The translations under genes and the position numbers were made by a program. The notes beneath the pieces were generated by a model that was not told the DNA's origin, searched no databases, and saw only the letters and a list, made by a program, of their open reading frames with translations. This document shows, piece after piece, positions 1 to 8,893 of a stretch of 64,000 nt of DNA (its first letter is position 1; each line of letters opens with the position of its first letter). The stretch comes from Bacteroidota bacterium (lineage in GTDB: Bacteria > Bacteroidota > Bacteroidia > NS11-12g > UBA955), in the NCBI GenBank assembly GCA_963169345.1, contig CAUJCT010000013.1, positions 1 through 64,000 on the forward strand, in the 5' to 3' direction.

Positions 1-153
1 TAAAAAAGAGAATGGAGCAACTGTATCAAACTTCTGATATTTTTTTTGAGGATAATACACCCGTGGGTAAGCGTGAGGTTTTGGTTGTGTTGCTTTCTCA
101 CCACATGCTATTAATCCCAATAACATGACCAAGCAAATCAGTAGTTGTTTCAT
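1..153 (-). CDS. gldD: GldD gliding motility lipoprotein, 5' part only (runs off the window)
   Basis: Only the first 51 codons lie in the window. The ATG at 153 opens a lipoprotein signal peptide (MKQLLICLVMLLGLIACGE) whose lipobox LIAC predicts lipidation at Cys17. The mature part begins with PKPHAYPRVYYPQKKYQKFD, which resembles the conserved 'PKPRGYxRIDLPxxxYxxFD' start of GldD as I remember it. The start overlaps the gldE stop by 4 bases (ATGA), so the two are probably translationally coupled. GldD is an envelope lipoprotein needed for Bacteroidota gliding and T9SS function; its biochemical role is unknown. The order ssb-gldE-gldD is the common arrangement in the phylum and supports the name. 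Confidence 0.85.
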   Translation of the reverse strand, partial: MKQLLICLVMLLGLIACGEKATQPKPHAYPRVYYPQKKYQKFDTVAPFSFL

Positions 154-1496
154 CTTTCTATTTCTACCTTTATCCTTTTAATTCGCCGATTGTCTACCGA
201 CTCGATTGTAAAACTAAAATTTCTGTACTTTATTGTTTCGTTGCGATTTGGTATCCTTCCACCAATTTCAAGAAGCAAGCCTGCAATTGTTTCGGCATCT
301 CCTTTAACCTCATCAAATATATTGTCTTCGGTATGCGTAATTTTACTGAAATCATTGATAAGCAATTTACCTTCAACAATAAATTTATTATCATCAATTT
401 TGCTGTAAATTAGAGGCTCTTCATCAAATTCGTCGTTAATTTCCCCGAAAATTTCTTCAAGGATATCTTCCATAGTCACTATACCCAATTTGCCACCGTA
501 CTCATCAACAACAATAGCCATGTGCATTCGCTCTTCCTGAAATTCAGAGAGCAACAAATCTATCCTTTTATTTTCGGGTACATAAAAAGGAGGCTTTAAT
601 AATTGTGTCCATTTAAAATCTGCACTTTCATACAGATGTGGCAATAGCTCTTTGATATACAATACGCCAAGAATATTATCGAAAGTTTCCTCATAAACAG
701 GAAGACGAGAGTATCCAAGTTCATTGACTTTTCTGAGCAGTTCATCATAAGGAATACTGCTGTCCAAAGAAGCAACATCCACCCGTCCTTTCATTATCTG
801 AGTTACAGTTTTATTCCCAAAATTAACAATACCTTTAAGAATTTCCTTTTCATGTTCGCCGGTATCCTTATCTGAAGTAATATCAATTGCGTGAGTGAGT
901 TCATCTGCAGAGACAGTATGCTCATGGATTTTCACTTTACGGTCGATAATAGAAGTGAATCTCACCATAGGTACCACCAGGAATCCAAATAATTTTTGGC
1001 ATACAATAATAGGAATAGCCATTAATCTGGAAATTGCCTTATTGTTTTTTGTGGCATAAACTTTAGGGACAACTTCACCAAACAAGAGTAAAACGAGTGT
1101 TACGATAATCACTTTGATAGCAAAATCGAGATACTCATTCATATTAGGATTGAAGATATCATTAAGCCATTGAGCGCTGACAATAACGAAAGCGACATTG
1201 ACAAAACTATTGCCTATGAGTATAGTAGCAAGTAATTTTTTAGGTTGGCTCAATAAGTTGAGAATAGCTCTTCCAGGTGCGCTATCGAGAGCTTTAATAT
1301 CCTCTTTATCTTTTGAGGATAGAGAGAAGAGAGCATTTTCGGATGCAGAAAACAAGGCAGAGCAGGCTATCAGAAAGACAAGAAAAACAAATGTCCCAAT
1401 AAGATAAGTAAGAGATTCGTTGGGAAGATTAGGATTGAATAATCCTGTTGATTGGAGGTCGATTTGTAAAAAAGGGTAAGGGTCTTCGGGACTCAT
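150..1496 (-). CDS. gldE: GldE, CorC/HlyC-type transmembrane CBS protein
   Basis: 448 residues. The N-terminal half is a DUF21 (CNNM) membrane domain with hydrophobic segments at about 24-48, 85-108, 125-148 and 160-178. Two CBS domains follow at about 213-345 (ending in VVDEYGGKLGIVTMEDILEE), then a CorC_HlyC domain at about 365-445. This is the architecture of magnesium/cobalt efflux-type CorC proteins. The position between ssb and gldD identifies the gliding-associated member GldE, whose reported role is to support GldD/gliding. Whether it transports an ion is not visible here. It lies 12 bases downstream of ssb and overlaps gldD by 4 bases, so it is probably co-transcribed with both. Confidence 0.9.
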   Translation of the reverse strand: MSPEDPYPFLQIDLQSTGLFNPNLPNESLTYLIGTFVFLVFLIACSALFSASENALFSLSSKDKEDIKALDSAPGRAILNLLSQPKKLLATILIGNSFVNVAFVIVSAQWLNDIFNPNMNEYLDFAIKVIIVTLVLLLFGEVVPKVYATKNNKAISRLMAIPIIVCQKLFGFLVVPMVRFTSIIDRKVKIHEHTVSADELTHAIDITSDKDTGEHEKEILKGIVNFGNKTVTQIMKGRVDVASLDSSIPYDELLRKVNELGYSRLPVYEETFDNILGVLYIKELLPHLYESADFKWTQLLKPPFYVPENKRIDLLLSEFQEERMHMAIVVDEYGGKLGIVTMEDILEEIFGEINDEFDEEPLIYSKIDDNKFIVEGKLLINDFSKITHTEDNIFDEVKGDAETIAGLLLEIGGRIPNRNETIKYRNFSFTIESVDNRRIKRIKVEIER

Positions 1497-1508
1497 TTCT
1501 GGATTTAA

Positions 1509-1916
1509 TTAAAAAGGCAGGTCACCCGACTCGTGGTTGATGTCTCCAAGGTTAGGCGTTCTATCTTGATAAGTACCATTGTGTTCGGCACTGGGAGTTG
1601 AAACAACTTGAAACTGCAGGGCTCTGATTCTAACGGCACTTCTTTTATGGCCTTCTTTATCCACCCAGGTTTCATTTTTTATTTTTCCTTCTATAAATAC
1701 GGTTCTTCCTTTTTTAAGAACTTTTTCGGCATTTCTGGCAAGGGCATCCCACATTTCAATGTTGTGCCAATCCGTTTGTTCCACTTTATTACCAGCCTTA
1801 TCTATGAAGACTTCGTTAGTGGCGAGAGTAAAATTGGCAACTGCCCTGTTGTTTTCGAGATAACGCACGTCAGGGTCTTTACCCAACCTACCCAATAAAA
1901 ATACCTTGTTAACCAT
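1509..1916 (-). CDS. ssb: Single-stranded DNA-binding protein
   Basis: 135 residues. One OB-fold domain covers about 1-105 (begins MVNKVFLLGRLGKDPDVRYL, with the typical FTLATNE and FIEGKIKNETW strands). A short linker leads to the acidic tail ending ESGDLPF, a variant of the DDIPF tip by which SSB recruits replication and repair proteins. It binds ssDNA, presumably as a tetramer. The linker is shorter than in enterobacterial SSB, which is usual in Bacteroidota. It lies between mutY and gldE on the same strand with short gaps, so the repair and gliding genes probably share a transcript. Confidence 0.95.
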   Translation of the reverse strand: MVNKVFLLGRLGKDPDVRYLENNRAVANFTLATNEVFIDKAGNKVEQTDWHNIEMWDALARNAEKVLKKGRTVFIEGKIKNETWVDKEGHKRSAVRIRALQFQVVSTPSAEHNGTYQDRTPNLGDINHESGDLPF

Positions 1917-1942
1917 TCAATAGCAAATATAGAAAAAACAAG

Positions 1943-2983
1943 TCACAAAGATAATAAAAATTTATTGATTGGCACGGGTAAAGCGTACTTTGTGCAAGAA
2001 TCAGCATCTACTCTTAAACAAGCCTCAGGGGTGAAAATACTTTCATCGGGCAAATCTATCCTCCAAAATTGAATTTCAAGTACTTGATGAGTTAAAATAT
2101 GTTTCAACGACACTTGTTTTATCATATTTAAATTAGTCAACTCAGGGTACTTTTCATACACCTTGATACTCAGGGTTTGAGCACCAGCTTTTGCATCGGT
2201 TTCAATCAATGGCAATTCAAAAAGGTTCACCCAGATGTCTTTCTCAATTCTCTTTCGGATAAAAAACTCCTCTTTATGTTTGATAAACAAATAGTTAAAG
2301 AATCTTGTGCGCTTCTGAATCTTTTTTGACTTAACTGGTAGTAAATTAATTTTATTAAGTATTCTTGCCTGACAATCAACAGATAATGGACAATTTTCAC
2401 AGTCAGGTTGATTCGGTTTACAGACAATAGCCCCCAATTCCATCATAGCGTTATTAAAAATACGAGGGTCTGCCTGCTCGATCATAGCTTGCAAAATATC
2501 CTGAAAAATCTTTCTTGTCTGTGGTTTATCAATTGGTTCTTCGATATTAAAATACCTAGACAGGACGCGGAACACATTGCCATCAAGAGCTGGATAAGGC
2601 AGGTTAAAAGAAAAAGACAATATAGCTGACGAAGTATAATCTCCTATGCCCGGAAGAGACATTAAAATTTGCTTGTTTGAGGGGAATATTCCATGATATT
2701 CATCAACAATTAAACGCGCAGTTTTCAACATATTACGTGCACGTGAATAGTAACCTAGACCTTGCCACAATTTTAAAACTGTTTCTTCATCAGCATTGGC
2801 GAGACTAGCAATATCAGGGTATTCGGCCACAAATTTATAGTAATAATCAAGGCCTTGTACGATCTGTGTTTGTTGCAAAATGACTTCTGCCAGCCATATT
2901 TTATAAGCATCATTTGTAGTTCTCCACGGCAGGTCGCGAAAATTTTTTTTATACCATTTGATTATATCTGAAACATTTTGCAT
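1943..2983 (-). CDS. mutY: A/G-specific adenine glycosylase MutY
   Basis: 346 residues from the ATG at 2983; a TTG at 3010 would add nine residues but leave only 35 bases to the divergent HU gene. MutY removes adenine mispaired with 8-oxoguanine. Visible: catalytic Glu in WLAEVILQQTQ (about residue 28), the helix-hairpin-helix LPGIGDYTSSAI (about 109-120), catalytic Asp in DGNVFRV, the Fe-S cluster motif Cys-X6-Cys-X2-Cys-X5-Cys at about 190-206, and a C-terminal NUDIX-like 8-oxoG recognition domain from about 225. All key residues are present. It heads the mutY-ssb-gldE-gldD cluster and is divergent from the HU gene. Confidence 0.93.
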   Translation of the reverse strand: MQNVSDIIKWYKKNFRDLPWRTTNDAYKIWLAEVILQQTQIVQGLDYYYKFVAEYPDIASLANADEETVLKLWQGLGYYSRARNMLKTARLIVDEYHGIFPSNKQILMSLPGIGDYTSSAILSFSFNLPYPALDGNVFRVLSRYFNIEEPIDKPQTRKIFQDILQAMIEQADPRIFNNAMMELGAIVCKPNQPDCENCPLSVDCQARILNKINLLPVKSKKIQKRTRFFNYLFIKHKEEFFIRKRIEKDIWVNLFELPLIETDAKAGAQTLSIKVYEKYPELTNLNMIKQVSLKHILTHQVLEIQFWRIDLPDESIFTPEACLRVDADSCTKYALPVPINKFLLSL

Positions 2984-3045
2984 AGTTTTGTGTTTAATTA
3001 AATCTCTCAAACCTTGACATTTGAAAATAAAAATACATACTAATT

Positions 3046-3366
3046 ATGACTAAGGCAGAAATTATCAGCGAAATTTCGGAAAAAACGGGAATTGACAAAG
3101 TAATTGTTACCGAATCTTTGGAATCTTTTTTTAAGGTGATGAAAAACAACATGGCTCAGGGAGAAAACATTTACTTCAGAGGCTTTGGAAGTTTTATCCT
3201 GAAAAAAAGGGCAAAAAAGATTGCAAGAAACATTTCTCAGAACACCGCTCTAGTAATCGACGAGCACTACATTCCTAAGTTCAAACCCGCCAAGGTTTTC
3301 TTGGAAAAAATCAAAACCAGTATTCCTTCTGATTTTGTTCCTAAAAAAGAACTGAAAGATTATTAA
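3046..3366 (+). CDS. HU/IHF-family DNA-binding protein
   Basis: 106 residues. The whole HU fold is visible: helix-turn-helix base MTKAEIISEISEKTGIDKVI, the strand FRGFGSFILKKRA with the conserved GFGSF motif, and a beta-arm carrying ARNISQNTALVIDEHYIPKFKPAK. The arm lacks the usual RxGRNPxTG and instead reads ARNISQNTALV, as in the Bacteroidota IHF-like subgroup. It has a C-terminal extension of about 15 residues relative to E. coli HU. It is a nucleoid architectural protein. The TPR gene follows after 9 bases, and divergent mutY starts 62 bases upstream. Confidence 0.9.
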   Translation: MTKAEIISEISEKTGIDKVIVTESLESFFKVMKNNMAQGENIYFRGFGSFILKKRAKKIARNISQNTALVIDEHYIPKFKPAKVFLEKIKTSIPSDFVPKKELKDY

Positions 3367-3375
3367 ATTCGCGAA

Positions 3376-4158
3376 ATGAATTTGAAATCAATAAAAGCAA
3401 CCTTATTGGTTGCTTTTATCATTTTAACAGGTACCCTCACCTATTTTGGGCTAAACAAAAAAGAAGCTCAAATCGACTTTAACGCTATTTCTCAAAAGCG
3501 CAACAAGGATATGCTTGTTCAAAGCGAAGAGGAATTTAACAATCTATTAAAGAACATTGGAAACAGTACAACGGTTGTTAAACCTGAGATTCTGCAATCC
3601 AATGACACGGCTCAACTGTCGCTGTCCATTCAATTACTGGACACAATGAAGCAACACCTCTATGCAGCTGTTTTATCAGAAAAATTAGCCGATATTCAAA
3701 ATTCGTCTCACAGATTCCACATGGCTGCCAGATACTATTTAATGGCAACCGACAAACATCAGAATGAACTGATGCTTTATAAAAAAGCAAAATTCAATCT
3801 CGATAAATGTATTGAATTGGATAGTACCAATCTGGATGCTCAGGTTGACCTGGCCGTTAGTGTATATAATATTAACAGTTGGGAGCCCAGCGACAATCCG
3901 ATGGATATGATGCAACCGGCCAAGTTATTATTAGGAGTGGTAAAAAGAAATCCTAACCATATTGATGCCTTATATTATTTAGGAAAATTGGCCATTGAGA
4001 CAAAACAATATGAAAAAGCTATTGAAAGATTCAAAAAATTAGTATCTTTGCAGCCCCAAAATCGTGAATATTATATGGAAATCAGTGGTATTTACAGTTT
4101 AATGGGGAACGAACAGGAATCAAAACTCTGGCTTGAAAAGGCTAAGAGTATACAATAA
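3376..4158 (+). CDS. Membrane-anchored TPR protein
   Basis: 260 residues. An N-terminal hydrophobic segment (about 8-26, LLVAFIILTGTLTYFG) acts as signal anchor, so the rest should face the periplasm. At least three TPR units lie at about 115-250 (for example IDALYYLGKLAIETKQYEKA and REYYMEISGIYSLMGNEQES). TPRs act as protein-interaction scaffolds; the partner is unknown. The gene sits between HU and the small basic protein plus RNase G, a neighbourhood I recall as recurrent in Bacteroidota, which suggests one transcription unit. No enzymatic motif is seen. Confidence 0.75.
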   Translation: MNLKSIKATLLVAFIILTGTLTYFGLNKKEAQIDFNAISQKRNKDMLVQSEEEFNNLLKNIGNSTTVVKPEILQSNDTAQLSLSIQLLDTMKQHLYAAVLSEKLADIQNSSHRFHMAARYYLMATDKHQNELMLYKKAKFNLDKCIELDSTNLDAQVDLAVSVYNINSWEPSDNPMDMMQPAKLLLGVVKRNPNHIDALYYLGKLAIETKQYEKAIERFKKLVSLQPQNREYYMEISGIYSLMGNEQESKLWLEKAKSIQ

Positions 4159-4179
4159 CCTTAAAGATATTAAATAATT

Positions 4180-4269
4180 ATGCCAAGCGGAAAAAAAAGG
4201 AAAAGACACAAAATTGCTACTCACAAACGCAAAAAAAGATTGAGAAAAAATCGTCATAAAAAGAAATAA
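4180..4269 (+). CDS. 29-residue very basic protein, AURKAIP1/COX24 (mS38)-like
   Basis: An ATG at 4180 opens 29 codons ending TAA at 4267-4269. The product (starts MPSGKKRKRHKIATHKRKKR, ends in three lysines) is about 70 percent Lys, Arg and His. It matches, from memory, the short Bacteroidota proteins annotated as AURKAIP1/COX24 domain, the domain of mitochondrial small-subunit protein mS38, so a ribosome-bound role is likely. The Lys-Lys-Arg-Leu-Arg-Lys-Asn-Arg core is the hallmark part of that domain. It lies 21 bases after the TPR stop and 25 bases before the RNase G start, consistent with co-transcription with an rRNA-processing enzyme. It is easily missed by gene finders. Confidence 0.75.
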   Translation: MPSGKKRKRHKIATHKRKKRLRKNRHKKK

Positions 4270-4294
4270 TCTTTATTCTTAGCGTTTTCTTATT

Positions 4295-5842
4295 GTGAAT
4301 GAGCTTGTCATAGATCGCAATTCTAATGGCATTGACTTAGCCTTACTTTATAATAAACAACTGACTGAACTCCACAAAGAGGAGTCTGTCTCTTCTTTTC
4401 AGATCGGTGATGTCTACCTGGCTAAGGTCAAAAAAATTATGCCTAATCTTAATGCCGCATTTGTCGATGTCGGCCATGAGAAAGATGCATTCCTGCATTA
4501 TACCGACCTCGGTATCAACTTCCGCTCTGTTAAAAAACTTACTCAGATTGTCACTCAAGGGGGACTTAAAAACTTAAACCTCGACGAATTCTCTACTGAA
4601 GAAGAAATCGTTAAAACTGGTAAAATCAGTGAAGTCCTTAAAAAAGGTGACCAATTACTCGTACAAATTTTTAAAGAACCCATAGGTAATAAAGGGCCTC
4701 GTATCACCTGCGACCTCTCCTTTGCCGGTCGGTTCTGTGTATTGGTGCCATTTGGCAAATCTACCTCCATCTCTAAGAAAATATCGGATGTCAACCACAA
4801 AAAACGCCTTAAGCAAATGGTTGATAAAATTAAACCAAAAAACTTTGGTGTCATCATCCGTACTATTTCCGAAGAAGCCGGTATTGAAGAAATTGAACTC
4901 GATTTAAGTAACCTCATTAAGCAATGGGAGCACTTAATTAAAGCTTCAAGAAATGCTCAGCCTCCTTACAAGGTGCTGGGTGAAATATCCCGCACTGAGT
5001 CTCTGCTCAGAGACTTATTGAACGATGAATTCACTAATATTCATGTTAATGATGCAGAATATGCATCTAAATTAAAAGAATATATTTCGAATATTGCTCC
5101 GGGCCGCGAATCCCTGGTGCGCTTGTACAACAGTAAAGTTCCCATTTTCCAGCACTTTGGTATTGATAAACAAATCAAAGCTTCGTTTGGCAAAAATGTG
5201 ATGTTCAGCAACGGTGCCTACTTAATTATAGAACACACCGAAGCCATGCATGTCATTGATGTGAACAGTGGCCGCAAAACTACCAATGCCGAAAGTCAAC
5301 AGGAAAATGCCCTTAAAATCAATGTAGAAGCCACTCGTGAAATTGCCAGACAACTGCGACTGAGAGACCTGGGTGGTATTATCGTTATTGATTTTATTGA
5401 CCTGAAAAATCCAGCGCACAGAAAAGAACTTCACGACGCCTTGCTTCTGGCTATGAAGCACGACAGATCCAAACACAATATTCTTCCAATGAGTAAGTTT
5501 GGTTTGGTGCAGATCACCCGTGAAAGAGTCAGACCTGAAATCAATATCAATACCAGCGAACTTTGTCCCAGCTGTAATGGAACAGGGACTGTTGTCTCCA
5601 GTACATTGATGAGTGATAATATTGAAGAAAAAATGTCCTATATATGGGATACTCAAAATATCAATAAACTGACTTTGAAAGTCAACCCAATCATTAAAGC
5701 TTACCTGACAAAAGGTGGGTTTAAAAGTGTGAGGTTTAACTGGTTCTGGAAATACAAAAAATGGGTCAGGATTATTGAAGATAACAATTATCACTTGACT
5801 AATTTCAGTATTTATAACGACTCAGGAGATATTCTTAACTAA
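4295..5842 (+). CDS. rng: Ribonuclease G (RNase E/G family)
   Basis: 515 residues from a GTG start. RNase E/G is an endoribonuclease for 5' ends of rRNA and mRNA decay. Visible: S1 RNA-binding domain at about 35-120 (FQIGDVYLAKVKKIMPNLNA...FVDVG), the 5' sensor/RNase H-like core, the DNase I-like catalytic part with Asp residues in HVIDVNSGR (about 325) and IIVIDFIDLKNP (about 365), and the Zn-link CPSCNGTG (about 425) that holds the dimer. Length matches RNase G and lacks the long degradosome scaffold of RNase E. It follows the small basic ribosomal-type protein by 25 bases. Confidence 0.95.
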   Translation: MNELVIDRNSNGIDLALLYNKQLTELHKEESVSSFQIGDVYLAKVKKIMPNLNAAFVDVGHEKDAFLHYTDLGINFRSVKKLTQIVTQGGLKNLNLDEFSTEEEIVKTGKISEVLKKGDQLLVQIFKEPIGNKGPRITCDLSFAGRFCVLVPFGKSTSISKKISDVNHKKRLKQMVDKIKPKNFGVIIRTISEEAGIEEIELDLSNLIKQWEHLIKASRNAQPPYKVLGEISRTESLLRDLLNDEFTNIHVNDAEYASKLKEYISNIAPGRESLVRLYNSKVPIFQHFGIDKQIKASFGKNVMFSNGAYLIIEHTEAMHVIDVNSGRKTTNAESQQENALKINVEATREIARQLRLRDLGGIIVIDFIDLKNPAHRKELHDALLLAMKHDRSKHNILPMSKFGLVQITRERVRPEININTSELCPSCNGTGTVVSSTLMSDNIEEKMSYIWDTQNINKLTLKVNPIIKAYLTKGGFKSVRFNWFWKYKKWVRIIEDNNYHLTNFSIYNDSGDILN

Positions 5843-5870
5843 TAATCTCCCAAATTCCCGGTTTTATTTC

Positions 5871-5878
5871 TACATTTG
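5871..5878 (+). promoter_or_regulatory. Putative Bacteroidota -7 box for msrBA
   Basis: TACATTTG fits the TAnnTTTG -7 consensus of the Bacteroidota primary sigma factor. It is 112 bases before the msrBA start, so the leader would be about 100 bases. No clear TTG -33 element sits at the usual distance, so support is weak. Confidence 0.3.
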
Positions 5879-5989
5879 GTATTGGTTGCACTTCAGTTAC
5901 AAACTGATACTAATAATTGCTGTGCTGACCAACAATTAAGCCCTTAAAATGTTATGAATTGAATCTTACCTAATTCAAAATCCATTTTT

Positions 5990-7042
5990 ATGTCAAGTTT
6001 AAAAATTTCGGTGGTTATTACTTTCCTAAGTTTAGGATTGATATCCTGTGCTCAATCTGGTCATTCCAATTCCAATATTTCACAAGACATCAATGACTCC
6101 ACCTGGTCTCTGAAATCAGACAGTTTCTGGAAAGCTAATTTGAGTCCCGAGCAATATGAAATACTTCGGTTAAAAGGTACCGAATCTCCATTTTCAGGTA
6201 AATGGCTCATGCACAAAGATTCGGGTTTTTATACATGTGCAGCTTGTGGTAATCTCTTGTTCAGGTCCGACAGAAAATTTGATTCTGAATGTGGTTGGCC
6301 GAGTTTTGATGAAGAGATAGAAGGCAACAAAATCAAAACGCAGATTGACAACTCACATGGCATGACACGACTTGAAATTATGTGTGCAAGATGCGGAGGA
6401 CATTTAGGACATCTGTTTGATGATGGGCCTACATCAACAGGAAAACGATATTGCGTAAATTCATTGTCTTTAAACTTCCTTCCAGCTGACATTCATCCTA
6501 AATCCCCTTTATACGATACACTAACTGTTGGTGGTGGTTGTTTTTGGTGTATTGAAGCCGTATTTGAACAAGTTAATGGTGTGGTATCTGTTCAATCCGG
6601 TTATTCAGGAGGCAATGTTCCTTTCCCGAGTTATAAGGATGTTTGCACTGGTGAAACCAAGCATGCGGAAGTTGTTCAGATTGTATACGAACCTTCTAAA
6701 ATTTCGCTGGATGAACTCTTTAAAATCTTCTTTACAGTGCACGACCCAACAACACCCAACCGTCAGGGAGCAGATGAAGGCACACAGTACCGCTCAGTTA
6801 TATTTTACAGAGACAGTGTACAACTGAACACTGCAAAATCAATAATCACAGATTTAACAGTATCAAAAGTTTTTGAAGATAATATCGTGACGGAAGTGGT
6901 GCCATTTACAGTGTTTTATCCAGCAGATTTAACACATCAGGACTATTACGACAACAATACAAATGCGCCTTATTGCAGAATGGTTATCCGACCAAAGCTT
7001 GAGAAACTGGAAGCAGTATTCAAAAACAGATTAAAGAAATAA
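5990..7042 (+). CDS. msrBA: Secreted lipoprotein MsrB-MsrA fusion (methionine sulfoxide reductase B/A)
   Basis: 350 residues. The N-terminus is a lipoprotein signal (lipobox LISC, Cys about residue 20), placing the enzyme outside the cytoplasm. MsrB covers about 35-165: the four Zn cysteines in CAACG and CARCGGH, the CGWPSF motif and the catalytic Cys in RYCVNSLSL. MsrA covers about 175-345 with GGGCFWCIEAVF (catalytic Cys in GCFWC), YSGG and GTQYRSVIFY. MsrA reduces the S and MsrB the R form of methionine sulfoxide, so one protein repairs both in envelope proteins. Order is B then A. Reductant is presumably a periplasmic thioredoxin-like protein such as the TlpA-like one 1.3 kb away (inference). 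Confidence 0.93.
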   Translation: MSSLKISVVITFLSLGLISCAQSGHSNSNISQDINDSTWSLKSDSFWKANLSPEQYEILRLKGTESPFSGKWLMHKDSGFYTCAACGNLLFRSDRKFDSECGWPSFDEEIEGNKIKTQIDNSHGMTRLEIMCARCGGHLGHLFDDGPTSTGKRYCVNSLSLNFLPADIHPKSPLYDTLTVGGGCFWCIEAVFEQVNGVVSVQSGYSGGNVPFPSYKDVCTGETKHAEVVQIVYEPSKISLDELFKIFFTVHDPTTPNRQGADEGTQYRSVIFYRDSVQLNTAKSIITDLTVSKVFEDNIVTEVVPFTVFYPADLTHQDYYDNNTNAPYCRMVIRPKLEKLEAVFKNRLKK

Positions 7043-7047
7043 AAGGC

Positions 7048-8217
7048 TTATTCCTCCTCTTCTTCTTCAGATTTAGAAGGTTGAATTTTAGGTTTCTGAT
7101 AAATCAGTTCACCTAATTCATTGTATTTTTCATGTAATACCATTTTACCTTTGGCATTGTAGTATTTCCATTCGCCAACCATGACCCCTTTAGAAAAATG
7201 GCCTTCAACGTGATTTTCCTTTCTGTATAATCCAGTGACAAAAACGCTGTCTTTTAAGCCATCAATATAAAAACCATATTCATCTAAGGCTCTTACATAT
7301 TGCTTATTGGACTTACTTGGATCATATTTCTTCTTTTTGCCATTTTTTAAATCGCCTTTTTCGACAATCCCGGAGAAATATATGCGGTAAGGACCGTTTA
7401 ATTTATCATCCTTGTAATTGTATACTGTTAAGGTGTCGCCTGCTTCATTGTAGGTTACCCAGCAGCCTTCCTTCTTGCCCATTTTATAGTACTCTTCCTT
7501 CATTAATGTACCGAATACATTGTCCCAGTATCTGGAAATGCTGTCCTGAAACCCATTTTTATAATACCCTTCTTCAGCTATGAGTCCGGTTAAATGGTAG
7601 CGCAAAAACTGACCATCGCGAATTCCCTCATTATGGTTGGTTTGCATTCGTAAATTTCCGGCTTCATAATATGTCAGCATAAGGCCATGAGGTTTTTCAT
7701 TTTTTAACATCGTTTTTTGTTCGATGTTTCCATTCTTATAATAAGTTATCAGTTCTCCTACCATCACACCTTTATCGTAATTATGGACGTATTTTGGATT
7801 GCCATTGCTGTAAAAAGCATTGATAGTACTGTCCAAGGCATCTTCAAAGTAATTGCCTCTTAATCTGACTTCACCATTTTCGTGGTAAAAAATAAAAGGA
7901 CCATGTCTTTTACCTGATTTAAAATTAATTTTTGCTCGTACCAGACCACCCGGGAAGTACTCAGTTTTTGTTCCTTCCAGTATACCATTTAACCAGTTAA
8001 TTTCCTGTTGCAGGGTATTGTTGTCAAAGTAATCGTAAGTAACGCCCGTGTATGGCGCATTATTGAGATAATAGACTTCATTGATATTTTGAAGTTGTTC
8101 TGTTTTAACCTTTCTTATTACCTGTCGTTTAACCGGCTCGGATGTGGTTCTATTTTGAGCCTGAAGTTGTATCATCAGGCATAAACTAATCGATGCAAGA
8201 AGGGTTCTTGAAGTCAT
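7048..8217 (-). CDS. Secreted YwqK-like (MORN-type repeat) protein
   Basis: 389 residues. A signal peptide (about 1-20, cleavage after LQA) leads into many repeats of about 23 residues of the type 'YYxNGxLxxxxxYxxGxxxGxxxxYYxNG' (for example FFPGGLVRAKINFKSGKRHG-like units), characteristic of the MORN_2/YwqK family. Databases often call this family 'toxin-antitoxin system YwqK family antitoxin', but nothing here looks like a toxin partner, and the protein is exported, so that label should not be read literally. The C-terminus ends in an acidic run of glutamates. It is convergent with msrBA (5-base gap). Function unknown. Confidence 0.8.
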   Translation of the reverse strand: MTSRTLLASISLCLMIQLQAQNRTTSEPVKRQVIRKVKTEQLQNINEVYYLNNAPYTGVTYDYFDNNTLQQEINWLNGILEGTKTEYFPGGLVRAKINFKSGKRHGPFIFYHENGEVRLRGNYFEDALDSTINAFYSNGNPKYVHNYDKGVMVGELITYYKNGNIEQKTMLKNEKPHGLMLTYYEAGNLRMQTNHNEGIRDGQFLRYHLTGLIAEEGYYKNGFQDSISRYWDNVFGTLMKEEYYKMGKKEGCWVTYNEAGDTLTVYNYKDDKLNGPYRIYFSGIVEKGDLKNGKKKKYDPSKSNKQYVRALDEYGFYIDGLKDSVFVTGLYRKENHVEGHFSKGVMVGEWKYYNAKGKMVLHEKYNELGELIYQKPKIQPSKSEEEEEE

Positions 8218-8316
8218 TTTGCAAATTTAGGAAATATGAATCTTTGAGAGAGGATAGAACGTGTTTCCCTGTGATAAAATTGTTCACATGGAGGACAGAA
8301 AAAAGGAATGAGTTGT

Positions 8317-8826
8317 TTATTTAATCAACTTCTTGATTTGCTCTTCGAGCTCGTACTCGTTGCCTTCAACATAGCCGTTGTGCACGTATACAATATTGCC
8401 TTTTTCATCCAGCAAAATGGTTTGAGGCGGATTGTTTACATTCAGCGCTCTTGCCAGATCCTTGTTTTCGTCGGTTAATATGGTGTAATCCCAGCCTTTG
8501 CCATTGACTACAGTTGGAATTTTTGGAATATTTCTGGAATCATCAATTGATACTGCCACCAGTTGAAGATTGTATTTCTTTTGCCACTCAGGGTACAATT
8601 CTGAAATATTGTCCAGCTCTTTGATACACGGTCCACACCAGGTAGCCCAGAATGAAATGATGGTGATTTTACCCATTTTGCCATAGTCCTGAATATTGAC
8701 TGATGTACCATCCAGCTTTTTAACCATCACTGAAGGAAGTGTAGCAGTTTTCTGTTTAGTTGTGTCGTCTGCTTTTAAAGTACTCATGCCGGCTATAGCA
8801 AACAATGCAAGTAAAAAATGTTTCAT
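8317..8826 (-). CDS. TlpA-family periplasmic thioredoxin
   Basis: 169 residues from the ATG at 8826, chosen because it gives a clean signal peptide (MKHFLLALFAIAGMSTLKA). The open frame continues upstream to 9003, but the extra 59 codons have no domain and fall in a diverged repeat (see 8894-9266). The mature protein is a TlpA/ResA-like domain: FWATWCGPCIKELDN with the CxxC redox pair (about residue 60), and cis-Pro in NNPPQTILLDEKGN. It should reduce or isomerise disulfides in the periplasm, e.g. in cytochrome c maturation, or act as reductant for MsrBA (inference). A 99-base gap separates it from the YwqK-like gene. Confidence 0.88.
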   Translation of the reverse strand: MKHFLLALFAIAGMSTLKADDTTKQKTATLPSVMVKKLDGTSVNIQDYGKMGKITIISFWATWCGPCIKELDNISELYPEWQKKYNLQLVAVSIDDSRNIPKIPTVVNGKGWDYTILTDENKDLARALNVNNPPQTILLDEKGNIVYVHNGYVEGNEYELEEQIKKLIK

Positions 8827-8893
8827 GTCTACAAATAAACAATGTTTATGCCAAAAAATAATAATGAAATCTGAATATCCGAAATCATAACCG

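Noticed and set aside
5222..5794. 190-codon frame on the minus strand
   Set aside because: Shadow of the RNase G gene, whose protein matches its family strongly in the other frame.
7048..8217. Toxin-antitoxin module for the YwqK-like gene
   Set aside because: No adjacent small toxin gene and the protein has a signal peptide.
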